This document shows, piece by piece, positions 40,701 to 52,700 of a stretch of DNA of 64,000 bases. How positions within the stretch are numbered: position 1 is the first letter of the stretch; the number at the start of each line of letters is the position of its first letter. Under the pieces are notes generated by a model. The model ran no database searches and was not told the origin of the DNA. It saw only the letters and a program-made list of their open reading frames with translations. This stretch comes from Platycnemis pennipes (taxonomy: Eukaryota > Arthropoda > Insecta > Odonata > Platycnemididae). The translations under genes and the position numbers were made by a program. The stretch spans positions 134,225,544-134,289,543 of the forward strand of contig OW121852.1 in assembly GCA_933228895.1 (NCBI GenBank), given 5' to 3'.

Positions 40701-43700
40701 AAGAAGGGAGGTAATGGACACTACAAGGGGTAGTATTCCTTGTATTGAACTGACGGCTCCTGAATGAAACATAATAAAGTAAATTGGAGGATTTAATGTG
40801 AGTGCATAGTATTCCACAGAGAAAAAGCATTCCTGTATGGAGACCGCTGTTTCGTTCAGTCAGTGCTCAGTCAAGTTGACAATGTTGCGGATATTCTTGC
40901 GGCCGCAAGGGCCTCCGTCGACTGTGTTATGGGTTGTCGATTGGCCATTCGGAAAACCCAGCAGTGTGGACGGTCCTTTTTAGGGCCATTCCCTGGCTGC
41001 TGTTTCCATTAGAGGCGCTCGAATTTTCCAATCTGGTTTTCTCTGGATGCAGTAAAAGTAAAGAAACTGTCGTCACTTTGACACAACACTATGCGGAGGA
41101 ACGCCCGAAAGCCGTTACCAATGTATAGTGTGCAGTGACGCATATTAAGGAGAGGGAAATGGAGGTGGAATTAATGGCCACTGCACAGTTAAAGAAGAGG
41201 CAATTAAACATTCATCGTATTTCATAGTGGCTGCACCATAAAATGCAAAATCACTTTAGCGGCATTCCTTATTAATGAAGTAGCTCTTTTTAAAAAATCT
41301 GCCACAAACCCAGATGCTTATACGCAATAAATATACACATGTAGTTACTTCAACATTTCTTGGCTCTCCATCCCGTGCATTTCCCATCCTAATGCTATTA
41401 TAGTTAAAAGCAGCAAAAAACTGATGCATTGCTTGAGTGGGCATGCAAAAGACTCATCCACTTCGTAAAATCACAACTGAGATAGCGCAGCTCCTTCGCC
41501 CAATCACAAAGAGGGGACACATTTGTCTGATTCAGCCAATAGAGGTGGTTGTTAGACTCCACAAAGGATACTTCGAAAGGCATTGCAAATTAGACTACAT
41601 CGTAATTTGCAAAGTAATTAAACTTAAACACACTTAGGGGGGTAAGGAGTAAGGGACTCCAGGGTGGGACAAGGGCAGACCATGCCTATGGACCACCAAG
41701 ACCGTCATGCGTGGTGAAGAGCCACATCCTCCACGAGGTGCCCCTGGTATCGCTGAACATGACGGATCTAGACCTGGCGGTCGATAAACAGCTCCCAACA
41801 CCACGGTGCGTCTCTGTGCCTAGGGTGACCGCATTGCGGGGCGGAGGGTAAGAAGTCGCTAACAGAGAGACTCCGGATACTGGGCGACCTCCGGTTTTAT
41901 TTAGCCCTACCCACGCATGCGGGGCTCTGTGTGGGTGGACCCTTTATTTCCCTAGCTACTCGTGGGACCAAATATGGATACCAACCAAATAACCAAGGAG
42001 GGAGCTATGGAGGGAGTTATGGAGGGAGTTATGGAGGGAGTTGTGGAGGGAGCTATGGAGGGTGCTGAAAGGCACACTCTCAAAATGGACTCTTGTAGTC
42101 TCACTTCCCTTGTGGAGGAAGCGATACTGTTGGAGAGCCCCTGCGGGGCTCCCAATGAGGACGCGGCCTCCACTACCTCATCCCTACCTGTGGGGGAAGC
42201 GATACTGCTGGTGAGCCCCTGCGGGGCTCCCAGTGAGGACGCAGCCCCCACTACCCCATCCCTATCTATGGAGGAAGCGATACTGTCGGTGAGCCCCTGT
42301 GGGGCTCCCGATGAGGACGCAGCCTCCATTGTTCCATCCCTACCCACCCACCTGGAGGAGATGGGCAACCTTTCTGACTCCTCGGAGTCGACCATTAAAG
42401 AGGCACCGGGTCGGGGCTCCCCCCCCAAAGGGGTAGACTCTGACTCGGGGGCCTCCATTAACACCCTAGGGAGCGTCTCTCAGAGAATGGAGAGGCTCAC
42501 TACGGAAGGAAAGCGGACTGGTGCCGCCAGGAGGAGGAAGAGGAAAAAGCCGGGAGCGGGGGGATGTGGTGAGAGTCTGCCGGACCCTCCTGCTCATGGG
42601 GGTACTGCTGGTGTGACTGCTGGCGGGGAGTGGGGACGATAGAGACTCCCCCCACCTCTGTAAAGAGGAGGCGTACCCCAGGGGGTACGCCTACAAATAA
42701 GATTCAGGACGCCAAGAGGGCAAAGACTGGTTCTCGGCCCTCATATGCAGAGGCGTCCAGGAATTTTAAGAAAATGGCCATCATCCCAATAGGATATCCT
42801 CAGGTGATGATGATAGAGGAATGGCAAGAGGAGATAGAGAGGAGACTGGAAGGACTCTGGGACGAGGTCCCAGAAGACCAGGACCTCCCTGTCTTTCGGG
42901 GGACCAGGTTTGCAAACGGGGCGCTCGAGATTAGCTGTGACGACGACCGTTCGGCAGCCTGGTTGGTTGAAGCGGCAAAGAGGATGGGACCGGTTGAGGG
43001 GACCATCTTCCAAGCTGTGGATGCCGATAAACTCATCAGGAGGAGAAGAGTGATGATCTGGGTGCCGGGGCGTAGTAAACCGGACACCAAGACCCTCCTG
43101 GGGAGGTTACAAAGGGTCAATCCGGGGCTGCAAATAGCCCTATGGAGACCTTATGAAAGGTGCGACACCCCTCGGGGAACTCGGTTTGTCCTGGGGGTGG
43201 ATGAAGCATCTATCAAGTGCTTGACAGCGCCAAACTTCAAGGGAACCATCGGCCTACAGCAGGTAGAGGTGACCCTTTTGGGTAGGGATGGGGCTGAGGA
43301 GAAGCCCCATACTTCTGAGGACGGGAAGGTCCAACATCCCCCCAAGGAAAAGGTGCTGGGGGAGGAAGATGGTGCTGGGAGGGCCTAAGCATGGCGGGTA
43401 TCGACATGCTCCAGGCCAACCTGCAGCACAGCAGGGCTGCCTCGGGGGTCCTGCAAAGGATCCTATCGAAAGGTGAGGTTAAGATAGCTCTGATTCAAGA
43501 GCCCTGGGCTTTCCAAGGCAGAGTCAGAGGACTAGGTATGACTGTGGGTAAAGTATTTTACTGCACCACTGTTGATAGACCTAGAGCTTGTATCTATGTG
43601 AATGGGATAAATGCAACACATTTATCAGAATTTACTACGAGGGATCAGGCAGTAGTTCTGCTGACCCTTGGGGAAGGTGAGAATAGGAGGAGAGTGGTTG

Positions 43701-46700
43701 TCTGCTCCTCTTATCTGCCATATGATTCACCGGCTCCCCCACCATCGAATGAGATGGAGAGGCTGGTGAGTCACTGCAAGACCAACAAGTGGGACCTGAT
43801 TATCGGTTGTGATGCTAACTCGCACCACATTGTGTGGGGGAGTGGGAGCACCAACGGTAGAGGAGAGTCCTTGTTGGAGTACCTTATGTCTACGGAGTTA
43901 CAAATACTCAATAAAGGATCACAACCTACCTTTGCAAACAGCATTAGGCAGGAGGTGATAGACATTACACTGTGCACCAGTTCTCTGCTGCACAGGATTG
44001 ATGGGTGGAGAGTGTCAGGGGAGATAACTTTGTCCGACCACAGACACATACTCTTCACTCTTTTAGAATCCAATTACAGGGAAATAACATATAGAAACCC
44101 CAGGAATACCAACTGGGGACTATATCGAGAGAGGCTGGGAGCTGCCCTAGAGGGGGCACCTCAGTGCAAGTTTAGAAACGTGGATGAGGTGGAGGCTGCT
44201 GTGGAGCATCTACAGAATAGCATCATCACATCCTACGAAAACAGCTGCCCCCTAATGACCAGGAAGGAAGGGTGTAAATTGCCCTGGTGGGGAGCAGAAT
44301 TAGACGGTCTCCGTAGAGGGACTAGGAAACTCTTTAATAAAGCAAAGAGGACAAGAATGCCTCGGGATTGGGAAAACTTTAAGGTTGCCCAACGGAGGTA
44401 CAAAGCAGCAATTAAGCGCTGTAAAAGGGACTCATGGAGGGGCTTCTGTGAGAGCGTAGAGACTGTTCCACAGATGGCGAGACTTCATAAGATCCTATCA
44501 AAAGACTCGGAAGCAGGGGTGGGTTCTCTACTGCTTCCCTCGGGAGACTTCACGTCTTCCGATAAGGAAGCGTTAAAGCTAATGCTGGAGACCCACTTCC
44601 CAGGCTCCAGAGAGTTGAGGGAGATGCAGTATGGGAGGAATCCCATCCGTCCGGCTCGGACGGAATGGAGACTTTCCTCCAGCATCGTGACGTACTCAGT
44701 TACAAAATGGGCAATCATGAGCTTTAGCCCCTTTAAGGCTGCTGGGGAGGATGGGGTATTTCCTGCACTCCTTCAGGAAGGGCAGGATTTGCTCCTCCTT
44801 CCAATGGTAAGAATATTTCGCTCATGCCTGGCTTATGGATATGTTCCAAAAGCCTGGAGGGTCACCAAGGTGGTCTTCATACCTAAACCGGGTAAGACGG
44901 ACTACACAAGAGCAGATTCCTTTCGAGGAATCAGTCTTATGTCTTTTCTATTGAAGACATTAGAAAAGATAGTGGACAGGTACATAAGGGAGGGACCATT
45001 AAGAGATCACCCCCTACACCTGTATCAACATGCCTACCAGAAAGGAAAATCCGTGGAGACGGCGCTACACAATCTTGTTAGCAGGATTGAGGGGGTGCTG
45101 GAGCATGGAATGTACGGACTGGGGGCATTTCTTGATGTCGAGGGAGCATTTAATAACACGTCCTTCGATCAAATCTGCATTGCTGCAGGAAGACATGGCA
45201 TCCATGCTCACATTGTGAGCTGGATTAGACACATGTTGGAACAGAGAACTGTCAAAGTAGTCTTGAGAGACAGTTCAATGAAGGTGGCAGTGACTCGAGG
45301 CTGCCCTCAGGGAGGAGTGTTATCTCCACTCCTCTGGAATATGGTAGTCGACAGTCTTATCTTAAAATTGAATAAGACTGGCGCATACACTCAGGGGTAC
45401 GCAGATGATGTAGTTATACTCATCACTGGAAAATACCTTGATACTGTCTCCGGACTTATGCAGAAAGCCCTGGATAAGGTAATGGGGTGGTGTGCAGAAA
45501 CAGGGCTGACTGTAAATCCGGAGAAAACCAAGCTTGTATTGTTTACCAATAAAAGGAAAATGGAGGGCTTTAGACCTCCCTCCTTGCAGGGAAAGGTTTT
45601 ACATCCCTCACCATCGGTCAAGTATCTTGGAGTTATTCTGGACTCCAAGCTTAACTGGGGAGAGCATTTGGAGACCAAGGCAAAGAAAGCTTGTGCCTCT
45701 TTATGGATGTGCAGGAGGACCCTTGGTAAAACATGGGGACTTCAACCAAAAGCCACTAGATGGATTTATACGGCAGTCATTAAACCTAGTTTCCTGTACT
45801 GCTCTATAGTGTGGTGGAAGAGAGTCCGGCTCAAAACTGCTGAGAATAAACTGAACCACCTTCAGCGAATGGCCTGCATGGGCATTACGGGGGCTATGAG
45901 AACAACCCCAACTCTAGCTCTGGAAACGCTGCTGAACCTTCCTCCACTTTATGTGGAAGCTGAGGTACAGGCAAGGACAGCAGCCTATCGTCTCAAATGT
46001 ATGGGACAGTGGTATGACAAAGGAAGTTCCTATGGTCATAGACAGGTTTGGACGGAGCTCATGAAGTCGAGTCCCATCCTCGGGATGGGCAGTGATGGAA
46101 TGATAGCCAGATTCAATCAAACACCCCCCTACTTCAAAACCCACTTCCCGGATAGGGAACAGTGGGCTAGAGGAAAGGGGAAAGATCTTCACTCTGGGGC
46201 CGAGGTATGGTATACGGACGGCTCTAGGAAAGAAGGAAGAGCGGGAGCGGGCATCTACAATTGTAGTACACAAAGAAAGCTCTCAATCCCTTTGGGAAAA
46301 TATGCTACGGTGTTCCAGGCGGAGGTATATGCACTTCTGACCTGCGCGTATGCTATTAAGGAGATCGGGAAGTTTAACAGACCGATACACATATGCACGG
46401 ACAGTCAGGCAGCTCTAAAGGCGCTGACATCGCCATGGTGCAAATCACAGCTGCTGCAGGAGTGTCGTGAGGCACTCAATAATATAGCAAGATGCGGCAA
46501 GGTGGAACTCTTCTGGGTGCCTGGTCATGCAGGCATATCCGGAAATGAGATGGCTGATGAGCTGGCAAGGGCCGGTTCCAGCCGAGATCCGGTTGGTCCA
46601 GAGCCAATCATACCTATTGCTTCGTCGGTAGGGATGGCGGAAATTAGAATGTGGGGGCTAGCCCGACATTCTGAGATCTGGCGAGTGGCACCAGGCCTTA

Positions 46701-49700
46701 GACAGGCCAAACTGCATATTGGAGAGCCTAGACCTGGGCCTGCCAGAAGACTCCTGTCATTAAACAGGGGTCAACTACGGACGGTAGTGGGTCTCCTCAC
46801 GGGGCACTACCAGGTGATGAGGCACCTGCACCTCCTGGGAATCGTAGATTCCCCCAGATGCAGGTGGTGCGAAGAAGGGGACGAAACCACATCCCACATA
46901 CTATGCGAGTGCCCTGCGGTGATGAGGACTCGAAACAGGTACCTGGGTTCCCCATTTTTGGAACCCAGGGAGGTAAGGGAAATCCCCATCGGGGACTTGC
47001 TGGCCTTTAGCAAGGCGATTGGCCTTTATGGGTGACTTCTCCAAAAGGGTGGTTGGCACAATGGACCAATAGGTCTAAGTGCTCCAGGGCCTCCGTTGCG
47101 AGGAACTCCACCACTATTTCAATCTAATCTAATCTAAACACACTTAAAGTCACTCCAAAATGTAAACAAAAATATTTCATTGTTCAGTTGTTTTGAGTTA
47201 TTTACAGGATCTGTGGTGGCGCGCCTCCCCTCCGATTATTCCCCTAAACAGTCGAGAGGAGGATGGCCAAGAATTCTTACGTGCAGCTTGTTTGGAGAGT
47301 GTTACCTTTTACGTACATATTTAAATTAATAAGTGAACAGCTCTGGTGAGAAGATCAATTTTTCCACTGACATTCACTTTTAGTTTCCAAGTGATGTTTC
47401 CATGCATAAAACCACCGCATAGTTAGTTTCCAAGTGATGTTTCCATGCATGAAACCACCGCATAGTTAGTTTCCAAGTGATGTTTCCATGCATAAAACCA
47501 CCGCATAGTTAGTTTCAAAGTGAACACCCTGCCGTGCTTCACGGAAACCACTGTGCGCAAGGATAGAACCTATAAATTATGGCTAAGGGAGATGAGCCAC
47601 CTCAGCAAGGGTCGCCATGCGTCATGGCGACTCAAAACCTGTGAGTACCTAATGAACAAAACTTTACCTTATCACCTCAAAGAGATCCATGTCGTTGACG
47701 AGCGTTTGCGAGAGGTCCAACTCAACAAGATTCGAGGGTGGGCTCATGTCATCCCGAGTCAATAGCAGCGCCACCTCCCGGGCAATCTTACGGGCGCAAG
47801 TGCTGTGGCCAAGGGTGCGCGACACGTTGAGCGCCTTCAGCTTGGCAGGCTGCAGGGAAGCCAGGAACGCGGCCACACCCTCTGGCCCCAGCGCATTCAG
47901 GCTCACGTCCAGGCGCTCCAACGAGTCCACTGCAAACGGAGACACCGTCAGGAGGAACACGGCCACAGAGCGGCAGGCTTTCACTTTTGGCGATCACACT
48001 CGTTTGAAGAGACAGTGCTCGGACATCACAGAGGGAACCCTCCATTACTCAGGAGATTATTCAAAGAGAGATGTAAGCATTGAGTACTACATTAAAAAAT
48101 GTTAAAACTAGAGATGGGACATTCAAATGGTCGAATCCTCGAATACCTCAAATTGTGAGCTATTTGCACTATTCGATATTTGAGGACACAAAGTAATAAT
48201 TTCACCATCTCGAATACATTACACAAATCGACTATGCTTTTAAAATTCGCGGGCATCAGTTGGGTACAAAGAATTTGGGCTAGCAGATTTTGTTGGTACC
48301 AATTAATTAATTAATATTTAAAAACATACTTCATCTTTAAGTTAAGCATGAAAATATTAATCCTTCACGTGAATTACATGAAAAAGCAAATGATCAAACG
48401 CTCGCGAGATTTGTTGTTCCTTTTTTTGACTCCTCATTGCATGACTACGCTTACATTTCATGAATTCAATTTTTGAAATAATTGTGCATTCTTTATTTAA
48501 TTTCAGGTTTGTGATTAACATAGTAAAATACTAAAAATAATAAAATCTCCCACTTGCTTATAATAAGAAACAAAAGAATCGTGGTGTTGCATGCGTGCAA
48601 GTTTGCAGTATTGTGTCAGTTGCATAAGGATTGAGGAGAAGAAGTATAAAAGCCGTTGTAAAACTTACGTTCGTTTTTAATCCACCAATTATCATTTAAA
48701 CTTATTAATTTTAAAATTTAGTTTTTTTGGAATTTTTATAAATAGGTTCTCGGAAATAGTAGTTCTATGCTATTTTTTATTTGAATTGTTGTTTGTTTAA
48801 AATTGGTGGAAAAATGCCTATGTAGTATTCGATATTCAAGTGCAATATTCGAAAAAATATTAGATATTCGAATTCCAGAAAAATGCTATTCGACCCATCT
48901 CTAGTTAAGACTAATGCTCCTTTGACTTGGTCCAATACATTGGCCAATAATCCATTGTTAAATTGGATAGAGTGTCGGTTGATGACACATTTCACCAGTT
49001 CCCTGCCCAATCCCGCAATCTCATCGACAATCACTGACCTAAATATTGGACTGCAGAACACGTTATATTTTCTGCCCGGCAATCCCCAATCAGAGGCTAG
49101 CATTATCGTATCCGGGTGACCAAAACAACAACACATATCAATGCTACTTCTTTGGCATTCATTTCTTGGCAGTTTAAAGCTTCAAATTTCTTTCACAGAC
49201 ACTTCTAATGCTCATAACAGTAAATAATACCTTTATTTTCATCTTTTGTCTTGGTTCCAATTAATCAGCGTTTTACAATGTACAACGTGTTGGTGTCTGC
49301 CATGCAGAACATATCAACAACTTTCAACCCAATAATTGGATCATTTTATTGGAAATAAATTGGACCGTGTTAAACCGGCTGATTTTCCCTGGCATGTGGG
49401 AATCCTGCTATTGTGCATTTCAGAGGGTCATTCCACTGAGGTCTTTGCAGCTAGTTTGCATTCCTTGGATTGGACAAAGGGTAGTTCTAAAATCAGCCAG
49501 CATCTTGTGGGTCGAGGGCAAAGCTACTCCCACAAATATTTGATTCAGCATCGTGCCATTTAAAGCATCCACCATAAAAACTTTCACCTCACGTTGCAGC
49601 ACCCTCCATTATTGGATAAAGTTGCTGTTTTCAGAAACTGACAATCCCATACCCTACCAAACATTGTTAACATTAACAGATGTTGATTATTATTTAATCC

Positions 49701-52700
49701 TCTTAAAATCCAGCCAGAGAAATCACAGTGGGTCTTATGAGGCTGAGCATCCTATGGGCTGAGCTATTCAATAAAACCAGACCTCACAATGTCAAAAAGA
49801 ATCATTACTTACCTTATTCCTTTTCAACTGTAGTTTTTATTCGCATCTCATGGTAAATTCACAGCAGAAATGCAAACAAACATGAGGAGAGAGAAATAAC
49901 ACTCTGCGATCCTTTTAGCCAAATTACACGGCAATATTCAAAACGATTGGTGGGCCACGTGCCACATATTTTTCTGTCTATTCACACTCCCCCTGGCCAC
50001 AGAATAATTCCGTGGAAATTGAGAATAAAACCATCTCAGACAGGAGTGTTGTCAGCAAAAGCATTGAGAAAAAAAAATAAAAAAGGTTGGACTCACGATT
50101 GAGAAGGGAGCCTGACGAGTGGACAGAGTCACAGGAGGACAGACTGCAGTCGCTGACAGACAGGGAGGTCAGCGACATCAGGCCACTGAGAACGGTCGCC
50201 AGGTGAGGGAATCCTGTGTCCTTGAGTGGGTTGTGGGACAGGTTCAGCTCTGCTAACACCTGTGCCGTAATTAAGCCTTTGCAGAATGGGGGAAACCAGT
50301 TCAAGGCTCCACCACAAGAATATTAATCTACACCTACAGATCCAGCTCTTGCTTCAATTGGGAAGTAAATGAGCATACAACATTAACAAATTTAAATCCA
50401 GTTGTAAATATGATGATGGAAGAACAATTTAGCAGAGATGTGCAAATACTGCACACAAATACTAGAATATGTACTATGCATTCGAGATCTTGAATAATTA
50501 TGCTGAAAGCTAAGGTTTGAATACCTCGAATATCATGCATAAACCATTGGGTGCCTGACAGTGCCCTCGTGTGTTGAGGAACTACACTGTATGCACCGTA
50601 AGAGGATGGAGGACATAGGAGTCTGATGATAGGTTTCGCTGGTAGAAAGAGAGCAGTTTCAATGAATGCAATTCCGGAGAAACTTGTCTTTCCACAATAA
50701 ATAATATGCCAATACTAGTCACCACTAGTTGAGATTCAAAATTGTAAAAGACTCTAAACATTGTTGACAGTTGATATGAGCTTTGCTTCTACTCTGTTAC
50801 AATTTCATTGTTAATTAGTTTACGTAAAATGGAAATTTAGGGAAAAGATTAAACTTGGCAATAATAATCTTGGCTCAGATAGAATGAGCAATGTTATTAC
50901 CATGACAAGGTAAACATTATGCATGTAACTGATACTATGGATGGTCGGATCGGATCCGTCAGGTCCAAGAATCTGCAGATCTATCATTTTACTCGGATTC
51001 AGATTCAAAGGCACAAAGGAGTAAAATCGGATCTGGATCGTAGATTGTAAATTTTCGCATCTTAGTGATTGAAGCGCCTTGTGAATGGAATGTAGGTGTG
51101 GTAGATATTGACGAGAAGAGATTGTATCACTCGGGTCACGAAATTAGATGAAAATTTTTCCATGCAACTAGAAGCGAAATAAAGAAATATGACTTTTTCC
51201 CCATTACTCCGGCATCGCGAGAAAAAAATACAGAATGTCACACGGGCAGCCTACATTCACCGGAATCAGGCAAACACCGAGAGCTAGTGTATCAGTATCG
51301 ACTTTAGGCGATCGATTCACTATAGCAATCCTCAAGAATAAGTGGCATCGAGAATCGACACATCCCCTGATTTTTTACGAAGGGCGACCTCCCCCAATTC
51401 CCTCCCATCCCTCTTCCTTAAATTCCCTCTTGCTCGTGTAACTGGGCAGCGAGATTCCTCGTAAACGCTGCTAGAGCTCGTGATCGAATCCACAAAGGTG
51501 ACTGAGTTTCCTATGCAAATGAGAGAGTGAGTCGCTGCTGTTCACTTGTTTTACTTCCTATCCCCTTCGTTTTCAGCGTGTGATTGGCAGTTGCTGCAGT
51601 GAGTGCATGCCCAAGTGTCTCCTTTGTGCTCAATTATTTTTTTCGGTACGCTTGATTTGTTCAAGTGATTGAGAGCTCCCTTACCCTTTCACCTACTTTT
51701 CCTATCCCACCTTCTCTTCCCTCCCCTTATATTACGTCTTTGGGGTCATTTCTTCTTCCATTTTGTTTTCATAATTACAGTTTGTGCAAATACATTCAAG
51801 ATAAGAAGTTTTCTCGGGTTGTTCACCGGGTGATGGCATCCATTTCAGCTGACGTTTCGATCCTCGACTCGAGGGTCATCTTCAGGGCGAGATACCCATC
51901 ATTCACATCATGAAGATGACCCTCGAGTCGAGGATCGAAACGTCGGCTGAAATGGACGCCCTTACCCGGTGGACAACCCGAGAAAACGTCTTGAAGCAGA
52001 TACGCCAGGAAAGCACCAATTCCTACTACATTCAAGATAGTTTCCGCTTTGTAGAGCACACCATTTGATTTCACACTAAATAGGGCATGCACATATAAAT
52101 GATGCTGATTAACTGCTTCCCTTAAGCTACGTACCTGGAGAGGAGGGTTGTGCAGAGACTGCTGAGTGAACGCAGACGCCAAGTCCGAGAGGCCAATGGC
52201 AGTGATGCCGTTGCACGATAGGTCGAGCGTCACCAAGCTCTGCATCACAGAGAGCCCACGGCACAGCAGCTGGGGGGAGTCAAACCCACTCGTCTTAGAT
52301 TCGAACATGAATTATGCTTACACGTTTAAACGATGCTGTACATTGAATATGTAATGCATGATTAGGTAATTCATAGAAGTGCATTTTAACAAGATAACAA
52401 AGTAAAAACTAAACAATAATAACCATCTAAACACTATGATCATGGGAAAAATAATTGTGTCAACTACTAACATTAATATACAGTAATTCAATCTAGCACA
52501 TAATATCATAATATACCAGGTTTAAAAACAAACAATAGAAGAAATCATTTGGTGGTTTCACTTTTGAACCTTTTTTAATAAGTGATTCATGGCTTATCTA
52601 TGAATTACATACTCAACCCTTAAAAAATGACTAATCATGTGAGTGTATCATACACATGGGCTAGAGGAAAGGGGAAAGAACTTCATTCTGGGGTCGATGT

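Larger units (their letters stand above)
41637..47134 (+). mobile_element. Full-length LOA/R1-like LINE with 12-bp target duplication
   Basis: The 5.5-kb element starts GGGGGGTAAGGAG and ends in a short tandem tail AATCTAATCTAATC. The 12 bases TAAACACACTTA flank it on both sides (41625-41636 and 47135-47146) without mismatch. Layout: 5' UTR of about 325 bases, ORF1 in two frames (41962-42642 and 42630-43388), ORF2 (43391-47035) and 3' UTR of about 100 bases. GC content is clearly higher than the flanks. It lies in the sense opposite to TONSL, within that gene's last intron. Perfect duplication and intact ORF2 mean a recent insertion. The clade (LOA or R1-related) is inferred from the endonuclease-RT-RNase H order, DUF4780-like ORF1 and oligomer tail. 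Confidence 0.92.

Noticed and set aside
41952..42464. 170-codon minus-strand frame opposite LINE ORF1
   Set aside because: Antisense shadow of the tandem repeats in ORF1; no independent support.
47664..48105. Frames on the plus strand opposite the TONSL exon 47929-47668
   Set aside because: Shadows of the GC-rich exon; the minus-strand frame has LRR spacing and phase-matched splice sites.
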